A stretch of 64,000 nt of DNA from Myxococcales bacterium (lineage in GTDB: Bacteria > Myxococcota_A > UBA9160 > SZUA-336): assembly GCA_013215565.1 (NCBI GenBank), contig JABSQV010000004.1, forward strand, positions 204,917 to 268,916. The letters are read 5' to 3'. Shown here one piece after another: positions 25,162-33,091 of this stretch (its first letter is position 1; each line of letters opens with the position of its first letter). The notes below the pieces were generated by a model. The model saw only the letters and a program-made list of their open reading frames with translations, ran no database searches and was not told where the DNA came from. Made by a program: the position numbers and the translations under genes.

Positions 25162-26363
25162 TACCCGCCGGCGAGCACGGGCGCCGCGGGTTCGGGCGCC
25201 GGGCGCGCGGACCTGATCGCCGGCCGCTTGCGTCGCTCGTAGGTCGTGGTTCGCTCCCAGGGCGTGCGCCCGATGTCGCGAATCAACCTCTCGATCTCCT
25301 CGGGCTCGATGTGATCGCCGTGCTCGGAGCCCGCGGCCTGGCTGATCGACTCTTCCATCAGGGTTCCGCCGAAGTCGTTTGCGCCCGACATGAGCGCCAC
25401 CTGGCCGAGCTTCTTGCCCATCTTCACCCAGGAAATCTGGATATTGGTGATCCAAGGGCGCAGGAAGAGCCGGCTGATCGCAATCAGGCGCAGATCCTCG
25501 GGCATCGTGGCGCCCGGGCGACTGCCATCCTCGTTGAAGAGTTGGGTCTCGTGATGGATGAAGCCGAGAGGTACGAACTCCGTAAACCCCCCGGTCTGTT
25601 TCTGAATGCTCCGCAGAAGATCGAGGTGTCCGGCGATATGGTGTGGCGACTCGATGTGTCCGTACATCAGCGTGGAACTCGAGCGCAGTCCGACTTCGTG
25701 CGCGGTCGTGACGATCTCGACCCAGCGGTCGGTCATCAGCTTCCGGGGCGAGATGATCTTGCGAACTTCGTCATCGAGGATCTCGGCCGCCGTTCCCGGA
25801 ATCGTCCCGAGCCCTTCGTCGCGCAGCATTGCGAGGTAGTCGCGAAGACTCATGCCGTCGGCCTTCTTAACAGCAAAGTGAATCTCCTCGGGCGAGAAGG
25901 CGTGGATGTGCAGATCGGGAAGCTCCGCCTTGATGGCGCGCAGCATGTCCCGGTACCAGAAGCCGTCCTTGTTCGGGTGAATGCCGCCCTGAATGCAGAC
26001 CTCGGAGGCACCGCGCTCCCAGGCTTCGCGCGCACGTGAAACTGTATCTTCGAGCGGGCGATCGTAGGCGTCGGGCTCGTGCTTGTGTCGAGCAAAGCCG
26101 CAGAACGAACATCCCACGTAGCAAATGTTCGTAGAGTTGATGTTTCTGCAGATCACGTAGGAAACCTCGTCGCCCACGTCTTCGGCGCGCGCCAGATCGG
26201 CGACGAGACAGAGCAACTGGAGATCCCGCCCCTCTGCGCCAAGCAGAGTGACTGCGTCTTCGCGGAGGAGTTCGGTGCCGGCGAGTGCCTTTTCGAGCGC
26301 AGCGCGCACGGCGTGCGTCGCGCCCACCAGAATTCGATCGGACAGGTTCATCGTGGTCATCAT
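25158..26363 (-). CDS. cofH: radical SAM F420 precursor synthase subunit CofH
   Basis: 401 residues. The radical SAM cluster motif is C-Y-V-G-C-S-F-C near residue 80, followed by G-F-A-R-H-K. G-G-I-H-P-N and G-T-I-P-G-T-A-A-E-I-L fit the CofH/MqnC/MqnE group. CofH is preferred over MqnC because the next gene upstream is CofG. CofH joins tyrosine to 5-amino-6-ribitylaminouracil, and CofG then closes the ring to F0 of coenzyme F420. Its start overlaps the cofG stop by 4 nt. Its stop overlaps the convergent dnaA stop by 4 nt. Confidence 0.88.
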   Translation of the reverse strand: MMTTMNLSDRILVGATHAVRAALEKALAGTELLREDAVTLLGAEGRDLQLLCLVADLARAEDVGDEVSYVICRNINSTNICYVGCSFCGFARHKHEPDAYDRPLEDTVSRAREAWERGASEVCIQGGIHPNKDGFWYRDMLRAIKAELPDLHIHAFSPEEIHFAVKKADGMSLRDYLAMLRDEGLGTIPGTAAEILDDEVRKIISPRKLMTDRWVEIVTTAHEVGLRSSSTLMYGHIESPHHIAGHLDLLRSIQKQTGGFTEFVPLGFIHHETQLFNEDGSRPGATMPEDLRLIAISRLFLRPWITNIQISWVKMGKKLGQVALMSGANDFGGTLMEESISQAAGSEHGDHIEPEEIERLIRDIGRTPWERTTTYERRKRPAIRSARPAPEPAAPVLAGGY

Positions 26364-27571
26364 GACTCCTGGGAAAAAGCGCGGCCCGTAGGATACCCGT
26401 CTTCGTCGCAGTCGGACCGCAGGCGAGAGAGCATCTCAGGATCGAAGAACTCGGGTCGCTCACGCAAATACTCCGGATACACACAGAGTCGCTCGCGCAG
26501 ACGGTAGCCAGCCGCCTCGGTTCGAACTGCGAGTTCGGCCAGCTCGGGCCATGGTGCTTCCGGGTTGATGAAGTCGATCGTGACGGGCGAGACCCCGCCC
26601 CAGTCATTGAGTCCCGACCGGGCCAGGAGTTCGAGCGAGGTGGGTGAAAGGTTGGGCGGCGCCTGGAGGTTCTGTGCCGGCCCGAAGATCAGGCGCGCCA
26701 GCGACACGGTTCCGGCCATGAGTTCGTCGGAGGGAGACGGTACATGCTCCATCCGGGTCCCGGGCTTCGGATGGAAGTTCTGGACGATCACCTCCTGAAT
26801 ATGCCCGTACTCGCGGTGCAGGGCCTCGATCGCGAAGAGCGTCTCGACGCGTTCTTCCGGTGTCTCGCCGATTCCGATCAGGATGCCGCTCGTAAACGGG
26901 ATCTTCAGTTCCCCGGCGTCGCGCGTCATACGGATGCGCCTCGCGGGATCCTTGTCGGGCGCCCAGTAGTGCGCCTGTCCCCTCTCGCGGAGCCGCGCAC
27001 TCGTCGTCTCGAGCATAAGCCCCATGCTCGCGTTCCAGCGACGGAGTTCCGCGAGTTCCTCCGGGGTCATGATTCCCGCATTGGAATGCGGATAGATCCC
27101 CTCCTCGTAGGCCACGCGGCAGGCGTCGACGAGGTAGGCGGGCGTCGACGAGTAACCCTGCTTCGCGAGCCAGTCGCGGTAGCTCCGGTAGGCGATCTCG
27201 GGCTTGTCGCCCAGGCAAAAGAGCGCCTCTCTGCAGCCGGCCCGCAGGCCGTCCCGGACCGCGCTGCGTACCTCGTCCAGAAGATAGTTTCGAACCTCGG
27301 GCGATTTATGGCCCTTTGCAAAGGTGCAATAGGAGCAGCGGTTGCGGCACAGGTTGGTGAGCGGGATGAAGATGTTGCGTGAGACGGTGATCTCGGCTCC
27401 GTGTCCACGGATGCCGAGTTCGCGCGCAGCCTCCATCAGCGGCTCGAGAATCTCGTGGGGCGCGTACTCGAGATGCTGCGCCACCTTCGTCGCCGACTCT
27501 CGGTCGAGCGGCTCGGCGTCTACCGCCTTCTTGATGCGTTCCAGAAGTTCGTCGCGCTCGAGCGCGGTCAT
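26360..27571 (-). CDS. cofG: radical SAM F0 synthase subunit CofG
   Basis: 403 residues; ATG behind GAGGGA. The radical SAM motif is C-R-N-R-C-S-Y-C-T-F near residue 75. I-M-T-P-E-E-L-A-E-L, P-F-T-S-G-I-L-I-G-I-G-E-T and G-L-N-D-W-G-G-V-S-P match CofG (7,8-didemethyl-8-hydroxy-5-deazariboflavin synthase). It is the upstream partner of cofH. Later F420 genes (cofC, cofD, cofE) are not in the window. Confidence 0.92.
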   Translation of the reverse strand: MTALERDELLERIKKAVDAEPLDRESATKVAQHLEYAPHEILEPLMEAARELGIRGHGAEITVSRNIFIPLTNLCRNRCSYCTFAKGHKSPEVRNYLLDEVRSAVRDGLRAGCREALFCLGDKPEIAYRSYRDWLAKQGYSSTPAYLVDACRVAYEEGIYPHSNAGIMTPEELAELRRWNASMGLMLETTSARLRERGQAHYWAPDKDPARRIRMTRDAGELKIPFTSGILIGIGETPEERVETLFAIEALHREYGHIQEVIVQNFHPKPGTRMEHVPSPSDELMAGTVSLARLIFGPAQNLQAPPNLSPTSLELLARSGLNDWGGVSPVTIDFINPEAPWPELAELAVRTEAAGYRLRERLCVYPEYLRERPEFFDPEMLSRLRSDCDEDGYPTGRAFSQES

Positions 27572-27663
27572 CGGGAATCCCTCGGGCCGATGGCCATGAA
27601 AGGCGCCATGCTAGCACCTGACGCTTGGCCTGCGGAAGCAGCACCCGGCACACGCCCCACGGG

Positions 27664-28545
27664 TCAGCTCGCGACCTCCTCGTAGCTCGGAGCCGCGAAG
27701 GCGAGGCGCTTTCGCATGATCCCGACGGCGTGGGGGTCGGAATCGATCAAAATGAAGTTCCGATCGCACTGCGCGGCTGCCTCTCCGAGCGTCCCGCTCC
27801 CGGCAAAGCAGTCAAGCACCAGGTCTCCCGGATCCGAGTGGACACGAACGATCCTGCGCAGGATGCCGAGCGGCTTCTGCGTCGGGAACCCGGTTCGCTC
27901 CTTTCCCTGCGTGGGCACGATGGTGTGCCACCAGACGTCGGTCGGGGTCTTTCCGCGCGCGGCCTTCTCCGCACCGACGAGGCCCGGCGCCAGGTAGGGA
28001 ATCCGATCGATCTCGTCGTAATGAAAGGTGTAGGTCCGCGGATCCTTTACGTACCAGAGGATGTTGTCGTGCTTCGCGGGCCAGCGGCGCTTGCTGCGCC
28101 CCCCGTAGTCGTACGCCCAGATGACTTCGTTAATGAAGCACTCGCGCCCAAAGATCGAATCGCAGAGCAGCTTGCAGTAGTGCACCTCGCGGTAGTCGAG
28201 GTGCAGGAACATCGATCCGGTCAGCGACAGCACCCGGTGCAGCTCGCGCACGCGCGGTTCGAGAAACGCGGCCAGGTCGTCGAAGTGGTCGTTAAAGCCG
28301 TGGCTTCCGAGGACTTCCGTGCGATAGCGCCGGCCAGCGAAACCCGTCCGGTCCCCCCGTTCTTCGTCACGGACCGTACGAATCCTCGTGTGGCGCTGAA
28401 CGCGGCCGGTGTTGAAAGGCGGATCGGTGTAGACCAGCGCGACCGACTCGGTCGCGATCGAGGGCAGCACCTCGAGGTTGTCGGCGAGTATGATCCGATT
28501 CACTGAAGGCGACTCCGGCCGAGGTTCGCGGCTTCTTTCCGGCAT
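27664..28545 (-). CDS. DNA N6-adenine/N4-cytosine methyltransferase, beta class
   Basis: 293 residues. Catalytic motif IV T-D-P-P-F-N-T-G (40-47) comes before the SAM-binding motif D-C-F-A-G-S-G-T-L-G (about 256-265), the beta-group order shared with CcrM and many type II and III enzymes. F-P-T-Q-K-P (motif X region) is present. No restriction gene is adjacent, so it is a solitary enzyme in this window. The target sequence is unknown. Its start is 17 bp from the divergent HAD gene. Confidence 0.88.
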   Translation of the reverse strand: MPERSREPRPESPSVNRIILADNLEVLPSIATESVALVYTDPPFNTGRVQRHTRIRTVRDEERGDRTGFAGRRYRTEVLGSHGFNDHFDDLAAFLEPRVRELHRVLSLTGSMFLHLDYREVHYCKLLCDSIFGRECFINEVIWAYDYGGRSKRRWPAKHDNILWYVKDPRTYTFHYDEIDRIPYLAPGLVGAEKAARGKTPTDVWWHTIVPTQGKERTGFPTQKPLGILRRIVRVHSDPGDLVLDCFAGSGTLGEAAAQCDRNFILIDSDPHAVGIMRKRLAFAAPSYEEVAS

Positions 28546-28562
28546 CGCTATTCTGCCCGCAG

Positions 28563-29321
28563 ATGCCGATTCGGGCCATCCTCTTCGACCTCTTCGACAC
28601 GCTGGTCGACCTCGAGATGGAAGCGCTTCCCGAAGTCACGATCAACGGGGCACGGGTGAGGTCTACGTACGGAATCCTGCACCGGGTCCTCGCCGACCTT
28701 GCCAGCATCGGCTTCGACGACTTCGCACTCCGTCTTCGCGAGGTGGACCGGGAAGGCGCGCGGCTCCAGCGAGAGGGCCGCGAATACCCGACCCTCGAAC
28801 GCTTCGGCGAGCTGGTCCGGAGGCTCGGGATCGACGACCCGCTGCTTCCCGCGCGGCTCACCGAGGCACACATGGGGCAGATCGTACGCTGTGCGCGCTA
28901 CCAGCCCGAGCATCCGGGGATCTTGAGCAGACTCCGCAAGCGCTACGTGATCGGGATCTGTTCCAACTTCAGTCACACGCCGACGGCCGTGCACACGCTC
29001 GAGCAGGCCGGGCTGCTGCCTCACCTGGATGCGATCGTGATCTCCGAGGAAGCGGGCTGGCGCAAACCGAGGCCCGAGATCTTTCTCGAGGCGCTGCGTC
29101 GCCTCGACGTGGCACCGGGCGAGAGCGTCCACGTCGGCGACCGACTCGACGCCGACGTCGCAGGCGCGGCGGCGCTTGGGATGCGCACCGTGTGGCTGAC
29201 GCGCCGGGTGGCAGATCCCGAAGCCCGGCTCGAAGCGCACGCGGGCCTCCCCCCCGCCGCTGTGATCGGAGACCTCGCCGCGCTGCCCGAGTTGCTCGCA
29301 AGAGAACCCGACTGGGGCTGA
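28563..29321 (+). CDS. HAD-superfamily hydrolase
   Basis: 252 residues. Motif I is F-D-L-F-D-T-L-V (nucleophile Asp and the second Asp two residues... F-D-T variant), motif II I-C-S-N-F, motif III K-P-R-P-E-I-F, and motif IV H-V-G-D-R-L-D-A-D-V. A helical cap is inserted after motif I. It looks like a small-molecule phosphatase or dehalogenase-like enzyme; the substrate is unknown. Confidence 0.85.
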   Translation: MPIRAILFDLFDTLVDLEMEALPEVTINGARVRSTYGILHRVLADLASIGFDDFALRLREVDREGARLQREGREYPTLERFGELVRRLGIDDPLLPARLTEAHMGQIVRCARYQPEHPGILSRLRKRYVIGICSNFSHTPTAVHTLEQAGLLPHLDAIVISEEAGWRKPRPEIFLEALRRLDVAPGESVHVGDRLDADVAGAAALGMRTVWLTRRVADPEARLEAHAGLPPAAVIGDLAALPELLAREPDWG

Positions 29322-29339
29322 TGCCGCGCGCGGGCCGGA

Positions 29340-29698
29340 CCGCGGCCGCTGGTCGGCCGGAGCCTGGGCGGCATGGCGGCCCGGGAGCTGGCGCTGTTCG
29401 CGCCGGAGCGGGTGCGCCGACGGCTGCCGGTCCCGACGACCGGATCCGGGCCTCGCTGGCGGAAAGGGCCCGGGCCGACCGGCTGGCGAGCCTGCGCGTC
29501 CAAACCCGCGTGGTCGCGGGGGGGGGCGAGGACCGGCTCAGGCCGCGATTGCGCTCGGAGACCCTGGCCCGGACGATCCCGCGCGCACGTCTGGCGACCA
29601 TTCCGGGACCCGGTCACCTTCCCTATCTTGAGTCGCCGGGGCGTTTCGCTGAACCGGTGCTGGCGTTCCTGGAAGAACGCGGAGTCGAAGCGTCCTGA
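29340..29698 (+). pseudogene. remnant of an alpha/beta hydrolase
   Basis: One frame (from 29352) reads V-G-R-S-L-G-G-M-A-A-R-E-L-A-L-F-A-P-E-R-V-R-R, the nucleophile elbow G-x-S-x-G-G and following helix of alpha/beta hydrolases. A different frame, ending at the stop at 29698, reads R-V-Q-T-R-V-V-A-G-G-G-E-D and I-P-G-P-G-H-L-P-Y-L-E-S-P-G, then F-L-E-E, the acid and His segments of the same fold. The N-terminal oxyanion part is absent and the middle is shortened. It is best read as a frameshifted, decayed gene between intact neighbours. Confidence 0.7.
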
Positions 29699-29721
29699 GC
29701 AGCAGTACGGGGGAACACGGA

Positions 29722-30915
29722 ATGTCCGAGCAGTTCGAGGCGATCGTCGCGCGAGAGAAGCGGCTCTATGCCCCCACGGCACGGCGCTGGCCGCTCGCCC
29801 TCTCCCGGGGAGCGGGCTCCCGGGTCTGGGACCTTGACGGCAAGGCCTACATCGACCTCACCGCCGGCTGGGGCGTGAATGCGATCGGGCACTGCCATCC
29901 GCGGATGGTGAGCGCGATCCAGGACCAGTGTCGGACGCTGATGCAGACGACCAACATCGTTTACACCGAGGCCCAACTCGACCTCGCGGAACGACTCGAC
30001 CGGATCGCGCCTGACCCGATCCACCGCTCGTTTCTGGTCTCGAGCGGGACCGAGGCGAACGAGGGCGCGCTCAAGCTGGCCCACGCCGCCACCGGGCGCA
30101 GTCGCTTCGTGGCCGCACTCGGGAGTTTTCACGGACGCTCGCTCGGAGCGATCGGGCTGCTGGGGCAGGAAAAGCACCGTGCCCGCTGGCGCGCGATCGC
30201 GCGCGAAGCCGACTTCGTCCCGTACGGCGACCTCGCCGCTGCCGAGGGCGCGATCGACGAGCGGGTCGCGGCCATGATCGTCGAGCCGATCCAGGGAGAG
30301 GGGGGCGTGAACGTCCCGCCTCCCGACTACCTGGCCGGCCTGCGACGCGCCTGTCACGCAGCCGGCGCGCTCTTGATTCTCGACGAGGTGCAGACCGGAA
30401 TCGGGCGCACCGGCCGCTGGCTCGCGCTGGAGCACTCGGGCGTCGTTCCCGACATCCTCACGCTCGGCAAGGGTCTCGGCGGTGGCATGCCGATCGCCGG
30501 CTTCATGGCGACCGACGCGGTGATGGACACCATGCAGCCGGGCGATCACGGGGGAACCTACGCGGGGAACCTCGTCACCTGCCGCGCCGCGGACACGGTG
30601 CTCCAGGTGATCGAGGAAGAGGACCTCGTCAGGCGGGCCGAGCGGCTGGGCAGCCAGACCCGCGCGCGACTCGAGCGGCTGGTGGAACGCGGAGCCGGGC
30701 GCGCGGCCGGGGTCCGCGGCCGGGGCCTGCTGCTCGGACTGGTCTTCGAGCAGCCCGAGGAGGCCGCGCATTTGCACGCTGCCTGCCGCGAGCGCGGCGT
30801 GCTCGTGAGCCTGACCGCGGAGCGGGTCCTGCGACTCTTCCCCGCGCTCAACATTCCCGAGAGCGAACTCGACCAGGCGCTCGAGATTCTCGAAGACCTC
30901 GTCGGGAGCGCCTGA
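29722..30915 (+). CDS. class III aminotransferase, acetylornithine-aminotransferase-like
   Basis: 397 residues. PLP fold-type I features: S-S-G-T-E-A-N-E-G-A-L-K, G-S-F-H-G-R-S-L-G-A, E-P-I-Q-G-E-G-G-V, L-I-L-D-E-V-Q-T-G-I-G-R-T-G and T-L-G-K-G-L-G-G-G-M-P with the Schiff-base Lys. Length and pattern fit ArgD (N2-acetylornithine or succinyl-diaminopimelate aminotransferase). No arg genes flank it, so the symbol is left open. The neighbouring YceI lipoprotein gene starts 17 bp downstream. Confidence 0.88.
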   Translation: MSEQFEAIVAREKRLYAPTARRWPLALSRGAGSRVWDLDGKAYIDLTAGWGVNAIGHCHPRMVSAIQDQCRTLMQTTNIVYTEAQLDLAERLDRIAPDPIHRSFLVSSGTEANEGALKLAHAATGRSRFVAALGSFHGRSLGAIGLLGQEKHRARWRAIAREADFVPYGDLAAAEGAIDERVAAMIVEPIQGEGGVNVPPPDYLAGLRRACHAAGALLILDEVQTGIGRTGRWLALEHSGVVPDILTLGKGLGGGMPIAGFMATDAVMDTMQPGDHGGTYAGNLVTCRAADTVLQVIEEEDLVRRAERLGSQTRARLERLVERGAGRAAGVRGRGLLLGLVFEQPEEAAHLHAACRERGVLVSLTAERVLRLFPALNIPESELDQALEILEDLVGSA

Positions 30916-30932
30916 CGCGCGAACCGAGCCCG

Positions 30933-31604
30933 ATGTGCTCCCGCGGGAACCGCGCTTCGCGCGCCGCGGCTGCGCTTCGCGGCGCCGCCGCGATGGCACT
31001 CGGGGTCGCCGCCTGCGGTCTCGAACCGGCTCCGGCCGGCCCGCCCCCGCTGCCCCACGAGCTGCAACTGGTCGCGCCGGAGTCGCGGCTGCGCTTCGTG
31101 GCGATTCAAGACGACGAACACGCGGTCTCGGGCTCGCTGCGCCCGCTCTCGGGATCTCTAGACACGGCGCACCGGACTGCCTGGATCGAACTGGCGCTGG
31201 CGACGGTCGCCACCGGAGACTCCGAGCGAGACGAGAACATCCGCAAACACTTCTTCGACAGTGAGAAGTTCCCGAGCGCCAGGCTGGTCGTCACGGCGGC
31301 CGAGACCATACGCGGGCCCGCAGACGGCTCCGCCCCGCCCGCGATCGGGGAACCCCTCGAGGTCGACGTCCAGGCCGAACTCGAGCTTCGAGGCGGACGC
31401 TACCCGATCGAAGCCGAGCTCCGCATCACGCGCGAAGCCCCGGGACGGGTGCGCGTGACGACGCGGGCACCGTTTCTGCTCTCCGCGGAGGCGACGGGCC
31501 TCACCGCCCGGTTCACGCTGCTCGAGGTCGTCGGGCGGATCGGAGCGCTCTCGCGGGTGGTGCCGGTCGAGGTCGATCTGGTGTTCGAGGCCCCGGCGTC
31601 CTAG
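30933..31604 (+). CDS. YceI-like lipoprotein
   Basis: 223 residues. The signal segment ends in G-V-A-A-C-G (Cys28), a lipobox. The mature part is a YceI-type lipocalin: E-S-R-L-R-F, G-D-S-E-R-D-E-N-I-R-K-H-F-F-D-S-E-K-F-P, the hallmark of the family, and a final barrel strand V-P-V-E-V-D-L-V-F. YceI proteins bind polyisoprenoid-like lipids in the periplasm. It ends 7 bp before the convergent gene at 31612. Confidence 0.8.
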   Translation: MCSRGNRASRAAAALRGAAAMALGVAACGLEPAPAGPPPLPHELQLVAPESRLRFVAIQDDEHAVSGSLRPLSGSLDTAHRTAWIELALATVATGDSERDENIRKHFFDSEKFPSARLVVTAAETIRGPADGSAPPAIGEPLEVDVQAELELRGGRYPIEAELRITREAPGRVRVTTRAPFLLSAEATGLTARFTLLEVVGRIGALSRVVPVEVDLVFEAPAS

Positions 31605-31611
31605 CGGTCGG

Positions 31612-32328
31612 CTAGCGCAGCTTCACGCCATGCCAGGGGCAGAAGGCCCAGCTCGCCTCGAGCCGCTCGCCGCCTTCGGGGCAAATCCGGGGGCCCACCA
31701 CCGAGGTCAGGGGGCTTCTCCAGCGGAGATCCAGGGTCTCATCCTCTTTTTGCGGACCGAGCCGGTAGCGGGCATCCAGCACCCCGGGCTCGCTGCTGTC
31801 GAAGCGCGGCTTGCCGTCATCCGACAGGTTCGGAAACAGGAAGATTCGAACCTGGCCCCCGAGCGGACCGAGCGCGAACCGAAGCACGTAGGTGAGTTCA
31901 CGGAGCATGTTGGCCAGCTCGGGATTGACGCGGCCGACGAGAGGCTCGACCGGCTGGCCCGCCACCAGGATGTGGATCCGCTCCAGCATCTCTAGGTGGT
32001 CCTGGCCCGTGATCGAGCCGGTTTTCGCGATCTCGGTGTCCAGTCCCGCCAGGATCACGTAGGCCTCGGTCAGGACCCCGGCGCGCCGCACCTCGGCCTG
32101 ACTCTGCCCGGCCTCCCGCGCAGCCGCCCGCCAGTACTCGGCCGGCAGCCACCAGAAGCTGATCAGGCGGCTATCCCGCTGCTCCTTGCGCAGCGATTCT
32201 CCCTGAATCGCCGCCGTCGTTGGCGCGCCGGCGGATGCCGGGCGCACACCGCCCGCCGCGAGAATTGCAGCTACGAGGATTGCGGCGGCGACGCGGCCGC
32301 TTGCAGAGCGGGCGGGCTTCGAGGGCAT
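31612..32328 (-). CDS. exported protein of unknown function
   Basis: 238 residues from the ATG at 32328, chosen because it gives a normal signal peptide (V-A-A-A-I-L-V-A-A-I-L-A-A-G-G with a likely A-S-A cleavage). An in-frame GTG at 32364 directly follows the upstream stop. The mature part has F-W-W-L-P-A-E-Y-W, a helical centre with H-L-E-M-L-E-R-I-H-I-L, and a C-terminal strand region with two cysteines (R-I-C-P-E-G-G, F-C-P-W-H-G-V). Those could form a small metal or disulfide site. No family recognised. Confidence 0.5.
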   Translation of the reverse strand: MPSKPARSASGRVAAAILVAAILAAGGVRPASAGAPTTAAIQGESLRKEQRDSRLISFWWLPAEYWRAAAREAGQSQAEVRRAGVLTEAYVILAGLDTEIAKTGSITGQDHLEMLERIHILVAGQPVEPLVGRVNPELANMLRELTYVLRFALGPLGGQVRIFLFPNLSDDGKPRFDSSEPGVLDARYRLGPQKEDETLDLRWRSPLTSVVGPRICPEGGERLEASWAFCPWHGVKLR

Positions 32329-32364
32329 CGGCTGCCCAGAGGATAGCGGGCCGCGGGCCTCCAC

Positions 32365-33087
32365 TCACGGCACCGCGCGCATCCGGGCAAGCTCGGCCCG
32401 GTAGGCTGCGACCGGGTCCGGCGTTTCCGGGAGCCGCTTCATCCAACCGCGAACCGTATCGGCCAGCAATGGCCGGACCTCACCGCGCAGCGCGCGCAGG
32501 GCGGGAACCCGCGCCTCGTCCGGATCTCCGCGCGCGTATCCGAAACAGAGGTCCCGGCGGCTGCGCGGAGGCAGGACCAGCGTCAGTTCCAGGGCCAGTC
32601 CGCGCGGGGCGACGGTTTCGGGGACGCGCGAGCGAACCCCGACCCCGAGATCAGCCAGCACCCGCAGCCCGTCCACGTCGCGCCGCTCGGCACCGCCGGG
32701 CGCGGAAGCGTACGCCTCACCGGCGACGTCCCAGATTTCCGTGTACTCGACCGGAAGCAATTCCTCGCCCCGGTTCTCGAGCCGGACCAGGCCGAGCAGC
32801 AGCGGGCGCGCGGCTTCTGGTGCGAAGACGAGGTGGAGCACGCGCAGGGTCCCGCGCTCGAGGTACCGGCGTACCTGAGCGATCCCGCACGCGGTCGAAT
32901 CGGGCGCCGCGGTCCGCAGCAGGCTTCCGTGACAGATGAGGAGCGCATCGATGCGGCCCCCGGCAAACTCCACGCGAGCATTCTCGGCGACGCCCCGGCA
33001 CACCGCGTTGGCGATCGGATGCGGGCCCGGCGCGGGGTGCGCGCTGCACGGGCCCCAGGCCTCATCGGCCAGCGTCGCTGGACCCAT
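32365..33087 (-). CDS. protein of unknown function
   Basis: 240 residues, starting 4 bp after the stop of the TPP enzyme gene and ending directly before the exported protein gene. It has a beta-rich centre (R-V-L-H-L-V-F-A-P, L-L-L-G-L-V-R-L-E-N-R-G-E-E-L, V-E-Y-T-E-I-W-D-V) and a basic helical tail. No signal peptide and no motif I can name. Position suggests co-expression with the TPP enzyme. Confidence 0.45.
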   Translation of the reverse strand: MGPATLADEAWGPCSAHPAPGPHPIANAVCRGVAENARVEFAGGRIDALLICHGSLLRTAAPDSTACGIAQVRRYLERGTLRVLHLVFAPEAARPLLLGLVRLENRGEELLPVEYTEIWDVAGEAYASAPGGAERRDVDGLRVLADLGVGVRSRVPETVAPRGLALELTLVLPPRSRRDLCFGYARGDPDEARVPALRALRGEVRPLLADTVRGWMKRLPETPDPVAAYRAELARMRAVP

Positions 33088-33091
33088 CCGG

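Noticed and set aside
23776-25455. Long minus-strand frame opposite dnaA
   Set aside because: Mirrors DnaA codons; low-complexity Arg/Ala/Gly sequence.
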